Positions 50,011 to 59,111 of a stretch of 64,000 bases of DNA are shown here, piece after piece. The notes beneath the pieces were generated by a model. That model did no database searches and was not told where the DNA came from. It was given only the letters and a program-made list of their open reading frames with translations. The translations under genes and the position numbers were made by a program. The stretch's first letter is position 1; every line of letters begins with the position of its first letter. The DNA is taken from positions 5,801,707 through 5,865,706 of the forward strand of contig NW_003101681.1 of the NCBI RefSeq assembly GCF_000003855.2, written 5' to 3'. The stretch comes from Blastomyces gilchristii SLH14081. Its lineage: Eukaryota; Ascomycota; Eurotiomycetes; Onygenales; Ajellomycetaceae.

Positions 50011-50382
50011 TATTATTATTATTATTATTCTTTCATTATACTCATATGCAAGCGAAGCTTATAATGAGTTCTTGTATGATATTAAATACAGGTCAAGTGT
50101 TAATTATACAGAAGGAAATACAGATGTTAAGATCATATCAAGATAACAAGAACATAGAAAAATACAAAGAAGTGACAATTAGATACATACAATAATAACT
50201 TTCTAGCTCAGAAACATAGAGCAATTTATTGAAGTGATTTATACACCTCTGTATTTATTAGAAACCTGAGGTGCTTGAGTTCCGGATTTAATGTATTCTC
50301 TGCGGGTTTCGAACTCACGCGCCTTGGTTTCCCATGCCAAGGCGCTACCGGGTGGCCGCATTAACCATTCAGCCACCGGGGC
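50011..50382 (-). mobile_element. tRNA-derived SINE
   Basis: It interrupts repeat U copy 2 at a site that is uninterrupted in copy 1 (46038-46055). It is flanked by CATTCTTTTAAAT (49998-50010) and CATTCTTTCAAAAT (50383-50396), a ~13-bp target-site duplication. On the minus strand the element starts with a GC-rich tRNA-like head, continues with an AT-rich body of ~250 bases, and ends with a hairpin (50040-50069) and an (AAT)n tail at 50030-50011. Unlike everything around it, the head retains CC, GG and CG. The length is about 372 bp. The tail is shared with the LINE at 52490-52514. Confidence 0.82.
50305..50382 (-). promoter_or_regulatory. Pol III type-2 internal promoter (A and B boxes) of the SINE
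   Basis: On the minus strand the A box TGGCTGAATGG (50375-50365) fits the TRGYNNARNNG consensus exactly. The B box GAGTTCGAAACC (50316-50305) is close to GGTTCGANTCC. The segment between them forms a strong GCGCCTTGG/CCAAGGCGC stem. The flank after the B box does not pair with the 5' GGCCCCG, so this is not a functional tRNA gene. Confidence 0.75.
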
Positions 50383-51458
50383 CATTCTTTCAAAATCAGA
50401 ATGAGACTGAGACTGAAGATCAAATTCAGTCTCATTCAGTTCATTCAGTGATTGCTTATATAATCAGAATTTGATAACAATTATTGATAACACTCATGAA
50501 ATAACTAAATACATTCTTGTGTAAGTTTATTCTTCACTTTCTTATAAAAACTACACTTCTCTGATATACTGTGATCAGAGATATTAAACTATCTGATAAT
50601 TTTATATTTTACAATCATGAGTTTCTTGATTATTTCTTCTTATAATTATTCTCAGTGATAGTAATAAATATCTCAGCTTGAGTTGAAGTTTCACTTCATT
50701 CTCATCTCTGTTAATGAAATTGTCAGAATATCATATATTGTCAGTGTAACAGTTGAATATATACTCTCAACAATTTTTTATAACTCTAGAATTAATTTAA
50801 TATGTAAATTTATTAAATCATCTTGAAGATAGTGATTAAATTCAGTTTTATAAGTATATAGTTTTGTCTGATTTTCAGTTGTAATCAATGAATATAAGTT
50901 CTGTTTTAAAGTTAGTATTATAGTTCTATGTAATATGAAGTGTTATCAAAGATTATTACTTACTAGAGAATTGTATTTCACTGTCTTCACATCTCTAACA
51001 TCTGCTCATTCAAATCTCTAATAGTTGACATTATAGTAGTCTTGAGTTAATTTAATATATGAGTCTTATTTCTTCTCTGTTCAATCTTGAGAAATGTAGA
51101 TATTAACTTAATAAAAGAAATCTAGTAGAGCTGCTATAGCATAGTACTCTGCAAAAGATTGTTCAGTTTTGCTGTAGTAATATATCAGTTTATTTCTTAC
51201 AGTAATAATAGCCTGCACTATAGCATCATCTCAGACTGAATTTCTTTTTAAGTGATTCAACTGCTTCTTAAAATGAGTAAATAAACTGTTATACACTCAT
51301 CAGACTGACTGCAGCATTGATGTACAAGTGATTGAGACTGTCTTTATTATCTTATAAAACTGAAACAGTAAATCAATCACATATTTCAACTGAGTTCACT
51401 CTATATCAGAAAGTTTCAATGTCTGAATCTTTTCTCAATCAGAGTATTACACTCAATG

Positions 51459-52127
51459 CATAATAGTCAAATGAATCTTGAACTGATCTTAAACTCTGTT
51501 TTGAAAATTCAAAAGAGAAGAACATCAAAGCTGATAATTCATCTGCACTGGGTTCCTGCTCATATGAATATTCATGGCAATGAGTTGGCTGATTCAGCTG
51601 CAAAAAAGGGTGCAGAATTAAGCAGATCTATTCAATAAATTGTGTCCTGGTCTTTTATGAAGAGAAAAATAAAAGAATCTTGTTTAGACAAGTGAAACAA
51701 AAGCTGGCAGAAACAAAAGAAGAGTATACATTATTCAAGATTTGAAACAAAACTTAAGTGGAAATCTTGTTTAATTAAATGTAAAAAGAAAATATTCTCA
51801 TCTATAATACAGCTGAAACTAGGACATGGCTATTTCAAATCTTATATACAAAGATTTGATGATAGATTTGACTCAATAGAATGCTCATTCTGCAATACAA
51901 ATGAGAATTCTGAGCATATTGTAATGCACTGTGCATTATACAATAGTCTCAGAGCCAGATTGAAAGAGAAGTATGATCTAAATCAATTAAATATGAGATT
52001 CTTATTCTCAACTGAGACAGGAATTAAATACTTAATAGACTTTCTATCAGAAACTCAAGCAGCTACAAGAAAATGGCTAAATTCAGAATTATCTGAATAT
52101 GAAGAGGAGGAAATCAATCAGATATAG
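51459..52127 (+). pseudogene. LINE ORF2 C-terminus: RNase H end and Cys/His domain
   Basis: The coding remnant of the truncated LINE. The first frame (51456-51638) carries the RNase H end, with the conserved H-W-V-P-A-H-x(4)-G-N-E-x-A-D pattern. It stops at 51636-51638. The following sequence, in shifted frames, reads CLIKCKKKIFSSIIQLKLGH and SFCNTNENSEHIVMHCALYN, typical of the C-terminal CCHC-like domain of LINE ORF2. It ends with a frame to 52127 (ATRKWLNSELSEYEEEEI). It is much better preserved than the copy at 45061. Confidence 0.8.
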
Positions 52128-52435
52128 TCTGTTAAAACAGCTATACACTCTCTTTTAATAATTTGTTTTGTTATGGTCTCTCTTTACTTTATCTTTTTCT
52201 TTATCTTTTCCTTTCAATTTCTTTCTATCTATCTATTTAATGTGTCTATCTTTGAGACTGTGTTCTTTTTCTCTTTTCTTTTGTCATGATATTGTCAAAT
52301 GGTTTCAAAGTATCAAAAGATGTTAAAACACTGTAATTTGTAAACAGTTTTTGTATTCTGGGCTGGAATTTTTTGATTTTGCATATCTGAAATTGATGAA
52401 TGTATAATAGTTAACTTTACAGACATAGGAAAAAC

Positions 52436-52457
52436 CCTGAGAACTAAAGTTCTCAGG
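52436..52457 (+). other. 3' UTR hairpin of the LINE
   Basis: Arms CCTGAGAACT and AGTTCTCAGG, separated by AA, form a perfect 10-bp stem about 60 bases before the (AAT)n tail. The mutated copy at about 46670-46692 keeps most of the pairing. In LINE families with stringent 3'-end recognition the reverse transcriptase binds such a stem-loop. Confidence 0.7.
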
Positions 52458-54543
52458 TAGATGTCATAGTCTCTGACTGCATACATCTATAATTGAAGAA
52501 TAATAATAATAATAATTACACTCAATGATTAATCATCTAATACAATCAAAGAGTCTGAACAGTTATCTTATATATTGAACTTCACTGTGTTCTAATATTC
52601 TGTATTATATTCAGTGATGTGACTGATTTATTTATTTATTGAATATTATGAAATTATTGTTATTATTTAGAGAAGATATAAATTACATTAGCAATGTTTC
52701 AAATCTGTGATATTTAAATTATTAGTCAATCTATTCAAAATTAACGGTAGTATTATTAAAAAGCATTATTAAAAAGTAATATTAAAAAGTGTTATCAAAA
52801 AACATTATCTTTTATAAAGTGAATATAAAAGTTACTTAAGTAATCACTTTTATTTCATTCTTATCTCAAGAATCAGCTATCTCATTATTCTTCATCTCAA
52901 TGTTAAGATTCTTTATCAGTGTTTACATCACAAGTTGAATCACATAAGCAATGCAGAGAATATGACCTTGTTTATCATTTCAGAAATGCAAAGTCAATTT
53001 TTACTTCAAGCTGTTCATTATAGTGTAGTTATTCACAGTATTATCAGTTATAATTGTAAGAAGACTGAGACTAATATCTTAATAGTTATTTTTAATCACA
53101 GTTATTAATATCTCTATTATATAATGCTCAGTATGACTACTGATTAATAATTCAAATTTAATTAATATCTCTTGATAAGTTCAGTTCTCATTAATGTAAT
53201 AACATGTAACTCTTATAAATGTAAGATTATTTATACTAGTTTATATATTCACTGTGAGAGACACTCTTCAATGATTCTTCAACTCTGATTCTAGATGTTG
53301 TATATTGACTTTGTAGTGTATCTCAAGATTGAACTGAAGACAGAATTAATATGAAATATGAAGATTTGAATTAAGTATTTAAAGAAGTGTTCAGAATTCA
53401 GAGTTTTCAATTGATTAAAAAGAAAGATTCAGAGATATACACATACAAAGTAATTATTCACAGAAGTTATCAGATGAGAGTTATAGAATCAGAGTACTGA
53501 TATATAATCATTTTCACATGATTTTCTTCAAATTAGAAAGTTAGTGTTATCAAAAATTATTATCTGATAGAGTAACTTATCAGCTCAGTAGTAATTTTCT
53601 GATTATTTTTCTTTTATTATCTGTATTCTGATGACTTCAGATGTTGAGAAATTTCTTCAGAGTCATGATTAGTTTATAATGAATATTTCTGAATGAAGTT
53701 GCAGTGATTGCAGCAGAGAGATAACTCTTCAGTAATCTATAATACAATCTGTTGATAATTATTTCATAGTTCATCTCAGTGTTTGTGTTGAGTTTTTCAT
53801 AAATTTTATAACCTGAAATCAGATGTGAAGAATGAAGTGATTATTTATTATAATTGAAAAAGAGCATTCTGTGTTGAATTGTAAACAACATAGACTTTGT
53901 GATTCACAGTGATTTCTTGAAGAGTTTGTGAATCTTCAATAGAAGTAAAAGAAGTGAAAGAAGTGAATTCAGAAGATATGATAATAATTTAATAAAGATG
54001 ATAATTTATTTTCAATAACTGATCACTGATGTGTATAAGAAGAATTAATATAAGAGTAAATAATCTTCTTTCTTAGCTTAGTTATAATTTTAGTACTAAC
54101 TCAGATTGAATATCATTGATGTATAAAAGTAAATAAACAATCTTGATTAATCTCTGTCATATTTCTTGAAATATATTAATATTATGAAAGAGAGTATTAT
54201 CAAATTGCATTATCAGATAATATCATTAAAAATATATTAATATTGTAAATATCAATGTTGAAAAAATGTTGATACTTATACATTATAGTGGCATGACATG
54301 ATAGTTGAATATATATATATATATTATTCCTGATATTGATAATTGATTACAACTTGTACAATAATTTTTGAAAACTCAAAATTAATTTTAATTATTAACT
54401 AATAGTTATAAACTTATAACTAACTAATATAAAAAGAAAAAAACTTTTTCTATTTATTATCTTTCTTCTCTTTCTCATTCTTCTTATTATTCTTCATAAT
54501 TCACTTCTCATTCTCATTCTTCTTCTTCTTCTCCTTATCTGAG

Positions 54544-55240
54544 ATGATAATCATCTCAAAATCTCTTTCTGCTACCTTCTCAGAGAAGAGTTCTTACTGC
54601 TTCTTCTCAGTCAGATCAATCTGTATCTCAAAATCCTGCATTTTCTGGTCTGCTGTCTCAGGTTCCACCTCAGTGACAAGCAGATTGACATGCTCAGAGA
54701 GCAGGGCTGTCTTCTTAATATTCTGAATCATGAAGTACATTTGAGATCTGAACAAGGCCTTAATTCTCTTCTTCTCTATCAGCTCCTGCTAATCAATTAG
54801 AGAATAGAAGTATTATCAAAAATTGTTATCTCTTAATAAAAAACTTATCAGTTTTAACTTCTTTATCTCTTACTTCAATATCTTCTTAATCTTCTTCTAC
54901 TATTACTTATTTACAGTAACACTCTTCTTCTCTCTCTCTCTCTTCATCTTGATCTCAAATTATTCTCAGAACTTCTTCTGATCTTATCACTGCTATATGA
55001 AACTCTTCACTGTTCTCTTTTTCAATCTCTTACAGACAGTATTATTCACATTATTTCTATACTTAGTTCAGTCTAAATCTATCAGAAGTGTTACTTAAAA
55101 TCATTATTATTCTACTCTCTTACAGAGTCTCTTCAAGGTATTATAACATGTCTTACAATCTGTCTCTCTGCACTTGAATATCTTCTTCTTCTCTCTCTTC
55201 AATCTGTGACAGCACTCACACACCTTGGTAATCTGCAGAA
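54544..55240 (-). pseudogene. Decayed ORF of repeat V: Cys-rich segment and acidic/coiled segment
   Basis: On the minus strand, about 55230-55118 reads VCECCHRLKREKKKIF, then KCRETDCKTCYNTLKR and LCKRVE, a Cys-rich, possibly zinc-binding stretch. About 54790-54540 reads IEKKRIKALFRSQMYFMIQN, then LLSEHVNLLVTEVEPETADQ and a run of charged residues ending DFEMIIISDKEKKKK, with one internal stop. The two segments are separated by stops and frame changes. The same segments occur, more mutated, in copy 2. I do not recognise the family; a nucleic-acid-binding accessory or gag-like protein of the repeat is possible. Confidence 0.45.
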
Positions 55241-55317
55241 CTGCAGAATATTTGAAGAAGAATGATATAATTGATTTTGATAAGTATTGAGAGAGAGATG
55301 AAGACAGGTAATGATAT

Positions 55318-55415
55318 GATAGTGATAGTAATAATAATGATGATGATAATGATAATGATGATGATGATAATAATGATGATAATGATGATGATGATGATAA
55401 TGATAATAATGATGA
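55318..55415. repeat. GAT/AAT trinucleotide tract
   Basis: This is a nearly uninterrupted run of GAT and AAT triplets. The equivalent place in repeat V copy 2 (58247-58290) is an (AAT)n run, so the GAT/AAT difference follows the general G-to-A drift of the region. Confidence 0.85.
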
Positions 55416-55430
55416 AAGAGAGAGTGCATT

Positions 55431-56996
55431 GAAATATATTATTAACTTACTAAATATAAAGAGATAAAGAAACTATTAACAGCTTTCAGAGATGTACAGA
55501 AATGACTACAGTGTTGCATAGCAACATTATCTTCATTCAATGCATGTACTATTGATATTCTTTGTATGCATTTATCATATAATCTATATCAGAAATACAT
55601 GCAGAAAACAGATCTTTGTTACTAGAGAGAATGATTGCAGTAATTCTCTGTTTTCATATTATAAAGATAAGTTATTCTCATTTCTTTCTTCTCTCTTTTC
55701 TCTTCTTCTTCAACTCATCACTAAGTTCAAGCTTGTATGAAAACTATTAAAACACTCTTAGAAACTCTTAAATTGAAGAGTATAGACTAATCAAATTTTA
55801 AATACAGATGAATTAAATTATATTCAATAATACTAATTATTCATTCTCTTTTCAATAAAATAACAGTTGTGTCTTTTCTCTCTCTCTTAAACAAAACATG
55901 GTCTGTGAAAAGTGAGTATCACATCAGATTATAATGATTAACACAGTCTCAGCATGCAGAGCTGTATACATACAGTATATACTGAACTGAGAGACTGTGT
56001 GAGTTACAAACTGACAGCAGCATCTCAGAGAGAGCTGTGCAGTGTGAGAAAGCTGCAACTCTCAGTCATACATACAGAGAGTGAATTGCTGCAGTAAGTG
56101 TATGTACATTATATGAAAGTAACACTTTTTGATAACACTCAGTCTCTGATATTATAAAAATAGAGTCTCTTCATGAGATTCATTTTTATCAGAAGTCAGA
56201 GAATCTTATATTTCTCAAGACTATCTTCACACATCTTGTTCATGAAATTGATGAGAAGAATCATTGATTTCAGTGTTCTGCTCTTGATATTATTCAAGTG
56301 ACAGCAGAGTTCACTCTGGTCACACTTTTTAAGTGTATATTTTCTAATTATTCACATTTGTATAGATATATACTGATTATTTATTAGATGATATTAAGAT
56401 AATGACTCATTGCAGCTGTGTTACTCTCACTGTAAGAGATACACAGTTAGTGATAAATATTATAAAGACTCTGAAAAGTGAGTATTTTAAAAGTGCTGCA
56501 GCTCTGCAATCTTGATTTTTTTTATTTTTATTTTTTATTTTTTTGTTTTTCTTTTCTTTTTTTTTTCTTTTTCTTTTTTTTTTTCTTTTTTTATTGTGAT
56601 TTTTTCTTATTTTTGTTTTTGTTTTTTGTTTTTTGTTTTTTTTTATATTTTATATTTTTTTTATAATTAAAATTATATGAATTATGATCTGTGTTGAGAA
56701 AAGTAATAATATTTAATAATACTTTCTATTGAATTTTCAACAAATGAGTACTATGTTATGATATTATGTAAGTGAGAAATGATTTTATAATCTCATTTAA
56801 TATCATTTTCAATAATGAGATCAGAATGAAAATGTAACTAAGAATTTAAATATATTCTTTATCTGAGACTAGATTTTTATTTGAAAAGTGAACCTGAGAC
56901 CTTTAATATTTAAAATAATGTGATTTGAAATCAATGTAATGAATACAAATCATGATCAGAAGTAATGCTTTTAGATAACATGATAACTGTAAAGTT
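55431..56996. other. Non-coding AT-rich stretch between the two V repeats
   Basis: No gene is visible. There is a small palindrome GTTGCATAGCAAC at about 55512-55524, a Gln/Ser-type CAG/CTG-rich patch at 55940-56100, and a very long T-rich tract at 56516-56662. I cannot assign an element to it. Confidence 0.5.
56516..56662 (+). repeat. Long T-rich tract
   Basis: About 147 bases are nearly all T with scattered C, G and A. On the other strand this is an A-rich run that could be the tail of an old retroelement insertion; no partner sequence is recognisable next to it. Confidence 0.8.
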
Positions 56997-58249
56997 TGAT
57001 TCTGATCTCAGACACGGTCACACGATCAGTCTAAATATCATTGATATATAAAAGTAAATAAACAATCTTGATTAATCTCTATCATATTTCTTGAAATATA
57101 TTAATATTGTGAAAGAGAGTGTTATCAAATTACATTATCAGATAATATTATTAAAAATATATTAATATTGTAAATATCAATATTGAAAAAATGTTAATAC
57201 TTATACATTATAGTGATTTGTGAATCATGATAGTTAAATATATATATATATATATATTATTTCTGACTTGATTACAACTTATACAATAATTTTTAAAAAC
57301 TTAAAATTAATTTCAATTATTAATAATTATGAACTTATAACTAACTAATATAAAAAGAAAAACACTTTTTCTACTCATTATCTTTCTTCTCTTTCTTATT
57401 CTTCTTATTATTCTTTATAATTCACTTCTCATTCTTCTTCTTTCTCTTCTTCTTCTTATTTAAGATAATAACTATATCAAAATCTCTCTTCACTATCTTC
57501 TTAGAAAAGAGTTCTTACTGCTTTCTCTCAGTCAGATCAATCTGTATCTTAAAATCTCATATTTTCTGATCTACTGTCTCAGGTTTCATCTCAGTAGTAA
57601 GTAGATTAACATGCTCAGAGAGTAGAACTATCTTCTCAATATTCTGAATTATAGAGTGCATTTGAGTCCTGAATAAGACCTTAATTCTCTTCTTCTCTGT
57701 CAGCTTCTGCTAATCAATTAGAGAATAGAAGTATTATTAAAAATCATTATCTCTTAATAAATAAAAAACTTATCAGTTTTGACTTCTTTATCTCTTACTT
57801 TAACACTCTTTTAATCTTCTTCTATCACTGTTTATTTACAGTAATACTTTTCTTCTCTCTCTCTCTCTTCATCTTAATCTTAAATTATTCTCAGAACTTC
57901 TTCTAATCTCACTGCTACTATATAAAACTCTTCACTATCTTCTTTTTCATTCTCTTATAAGTGATGTCATCTGTATTATTTCTATACTTAGTTCAGTCTA
58001 AATCTGTCAGAAGTATTACTTAAAATTATTATTATTCTACTCTCTTATAAAGTCTCTTTAAGGTATTATAACATGTTCTATAATCTGTCTTCTCTTACTT
58101 AAATATCTTCTTCTTCTCTTTCTTCAATCTGTGACAGTGCTCACATGTCTTGATAATTCACAGAATCACAGAATATTTGAAGAGAGATGACATAATTGAT
58201 TTCAGTGAGTATTAAAGAGAGATGAAGATAGAAGAGATGATTAGAAATA

Positions 58250-58288
<39 letters not shown>

Positions 58289-58343
58289 TAATAATAATAG
58301 TGATAGTAGACTGACTGTGTGACCGTGTCTGAAACCAGAATCA
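56997..58343 (-). mobile_element. Repeat family V, copy 2, with terminal inverted repeats
   Basis: The ends are inverted copies of each other. The left end at 56997-57033 begins TGATTCTGATCTCAGACACG and continues GTCACACGATCAGTCTA. The right end at 58307-58343, reversed, begins TGATTCTGGTTTCAGACACG and continues GTCACACAGTCAGTCTA. That is 37 bp with 4 differences, 3 of them transitions. The element is 1347 bp. The terminal repeats retain CpG. No clear target-site duplication is visible. Inside, the minus-strand reading frame of copy 1 recurs in a more mutated state. This is consistent with a DNA transposon or its non-autonomous derivative. Confidence 0.65.
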
Positions 58344-58640
58344 GATTTTTTGATAGTCTCATTATCAATTCAACTGATCTCATTACACGGTTTTAACATT
58401 AGATAGTAGTCTCATACTGTCTCAGTGAGACTTACTGTCTACTCTTATTACATTTTTCAAATAAGATTATGATTTTCACTTCTCAATTTAAATTATTTTT
58501 ATTGCTTTAAATGACTTTAAATCTCATTTAAGTGTTATCAAAAAGCATTACTTTTTAAAAAATTAAAAATAGTCTAAAGAAAACCTTAAAATGTCTAAAA
58601 ATAGTAACTTTATATCAAGAATGAGACTAAATGAGATTAA
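58344..58640. other. AT-rich spacer
   Basis: Sequence between the V element and the U-end fragment. I see no gene or recognisable repeat, apart from the general CC/GG/CG depletion. Confidence 0.4.
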
Positions 58641-58778
58641 ATGAGATCACTTTCTCATTTTTTTCAAGTTATGGTTTCATTTTAAAATCTGATATATAGT
58701 TACTTTGCATATTTTTTTAATGACTAGTCCCAGCGGGATTCACACTAAGAAATGTATGAGATCAGATTAAATAAAATC
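58641..58778 (-). repeat. Inverted fragment of the left end of repeat U
   Basis: The reverse complement of the first ~140 bases of repeat U matches here (AAGAAATGTATGAGATCAGA and the preceding T-run). In this copy the segment GTCCCAGCGGGATTCAC at about 58727-58743 retains CC, CG and GG where both U copies are degraded, so it shows the less mutated state of the U end. Confidence 0.6.
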
Positions 58779-59111
58779 TGTGATGAGCTGCGCCCGATCA
58801 ATTATATAGACTATTTCATTACACTTCATAGATTCTTTCATTCCCGATCGCTGATCCTCGGCCGCTACGAACGTGTGTAATATACACTCCGATTCTCAGT
58901 CATTTCTGATTGCCAATCCTCAGCTGCTACAAACGCGTGTATATTCTTCCACTTCAAAGCTTCACTGCGTACACCATTACATACATGTATAAATATTTAT
59001 CTTGAATGCTGATTCTCACACTTTCTCTTTCTTTTCTTCTTTAACATTTTTATCTTTGTTATATAAGACCTATTAATATAATATCAATCTATTCAGTGTA
59101 GACCTCTTACA
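58779..59111 (+). repeat. Gypsy LTR 1
   Basis: The LTR starts TGTGATGAGCTGCGCCCGAT and probably ends CTCTTACA at 59111, where similarity to the minus-strand LTR stops; it is about 333 bp. It contains two direct copies of a 33-bp motif (58846-58878 and 58908-58940; core ATCCTC-GC-GCTAC-AAC). The first ~200 bases retain CpG, CC and GG; the rest do not. Confidence 0.75.

Larger units (their letters stand above)
51459..52514 (+). mobile_element. 5'-truncated LINE (non-LTR retrotransposon) with RNase H and 3' UTR
   Basis: The element is inserted in repeat U copy 2, with the 13-bp duplication ATTACACTCAATG at 51446-51458 and 52515-52527; the empty site is at about 48185-48200 in copy 1. The 5' end is truncated inside the RNase H domain. 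The reading frame gives LIIHLHWVPAHMNIHGNELA and then DSAAKKGAE, the RNase H C-terminal signature of Tad/I-clade LINEs. A downstream part ends with a Cys/His region (ECSFCNTNENSEHIVMHC), the usual last domain. The 3' UTR holds a hairpin with 10-bp arms at 52436-52457 and ends in (AAT)n. Confidence 0.88.
49791..54106. repeat. Repeat family U, copy 2
   Basis: This is the second copy of the 2.9 kb unit, about 2.86 kb after removing a SINE (50011-50382) and a LINE fragment (51459-52514). On the minus strand near 53960-53640 protein-like text remains: DSQTLQEITVNHKVYVVYNS and, in another frame, NYEIIINRLYYRLLKSYLSA followed by TSFRNIHYKLIMTLKKFLNI. This suggests a decayed open reading frame with introns or frameshifts. 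I do not recognise the protein. An element of this kind could be a DNA transposon, but no terminal repeats were found. Confidence 0.7.
54106..55430 (-). repeat. Repeat family V, copy 1
   Basis: From ATATCATTGATGTATAAAAG onward it matches copy 2 (57034-58300) base by base apart from C/T and G/A changes. It lacks the left terminal repeat seen in copy 2 and directly abuts repeat U copy 2. The right end is a long GAT/AAT trinucleotide tract at about 55318-55415. It contains a decayed minus-strand reading frame (separate entry). Confidence 0.7.

Noticed and set aside
50305..50382. Functional tRNA gene on the minus strand
   Set aside because: A and B boxes are present, but the acceptor ends do not pair, the anticodon loop is the wrong size, and the sequence continues into a transposed element with duplicated flanks; it is a SINE head.
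55199..55429. His/Tyr-rich minus-strand frame
   Set aside because: It arises from the GAT/AAT trinucleotide tract.
56478..56666. 62-codon Phe-rich frame
   Set aside because: It is the translation of a T-rich tract.
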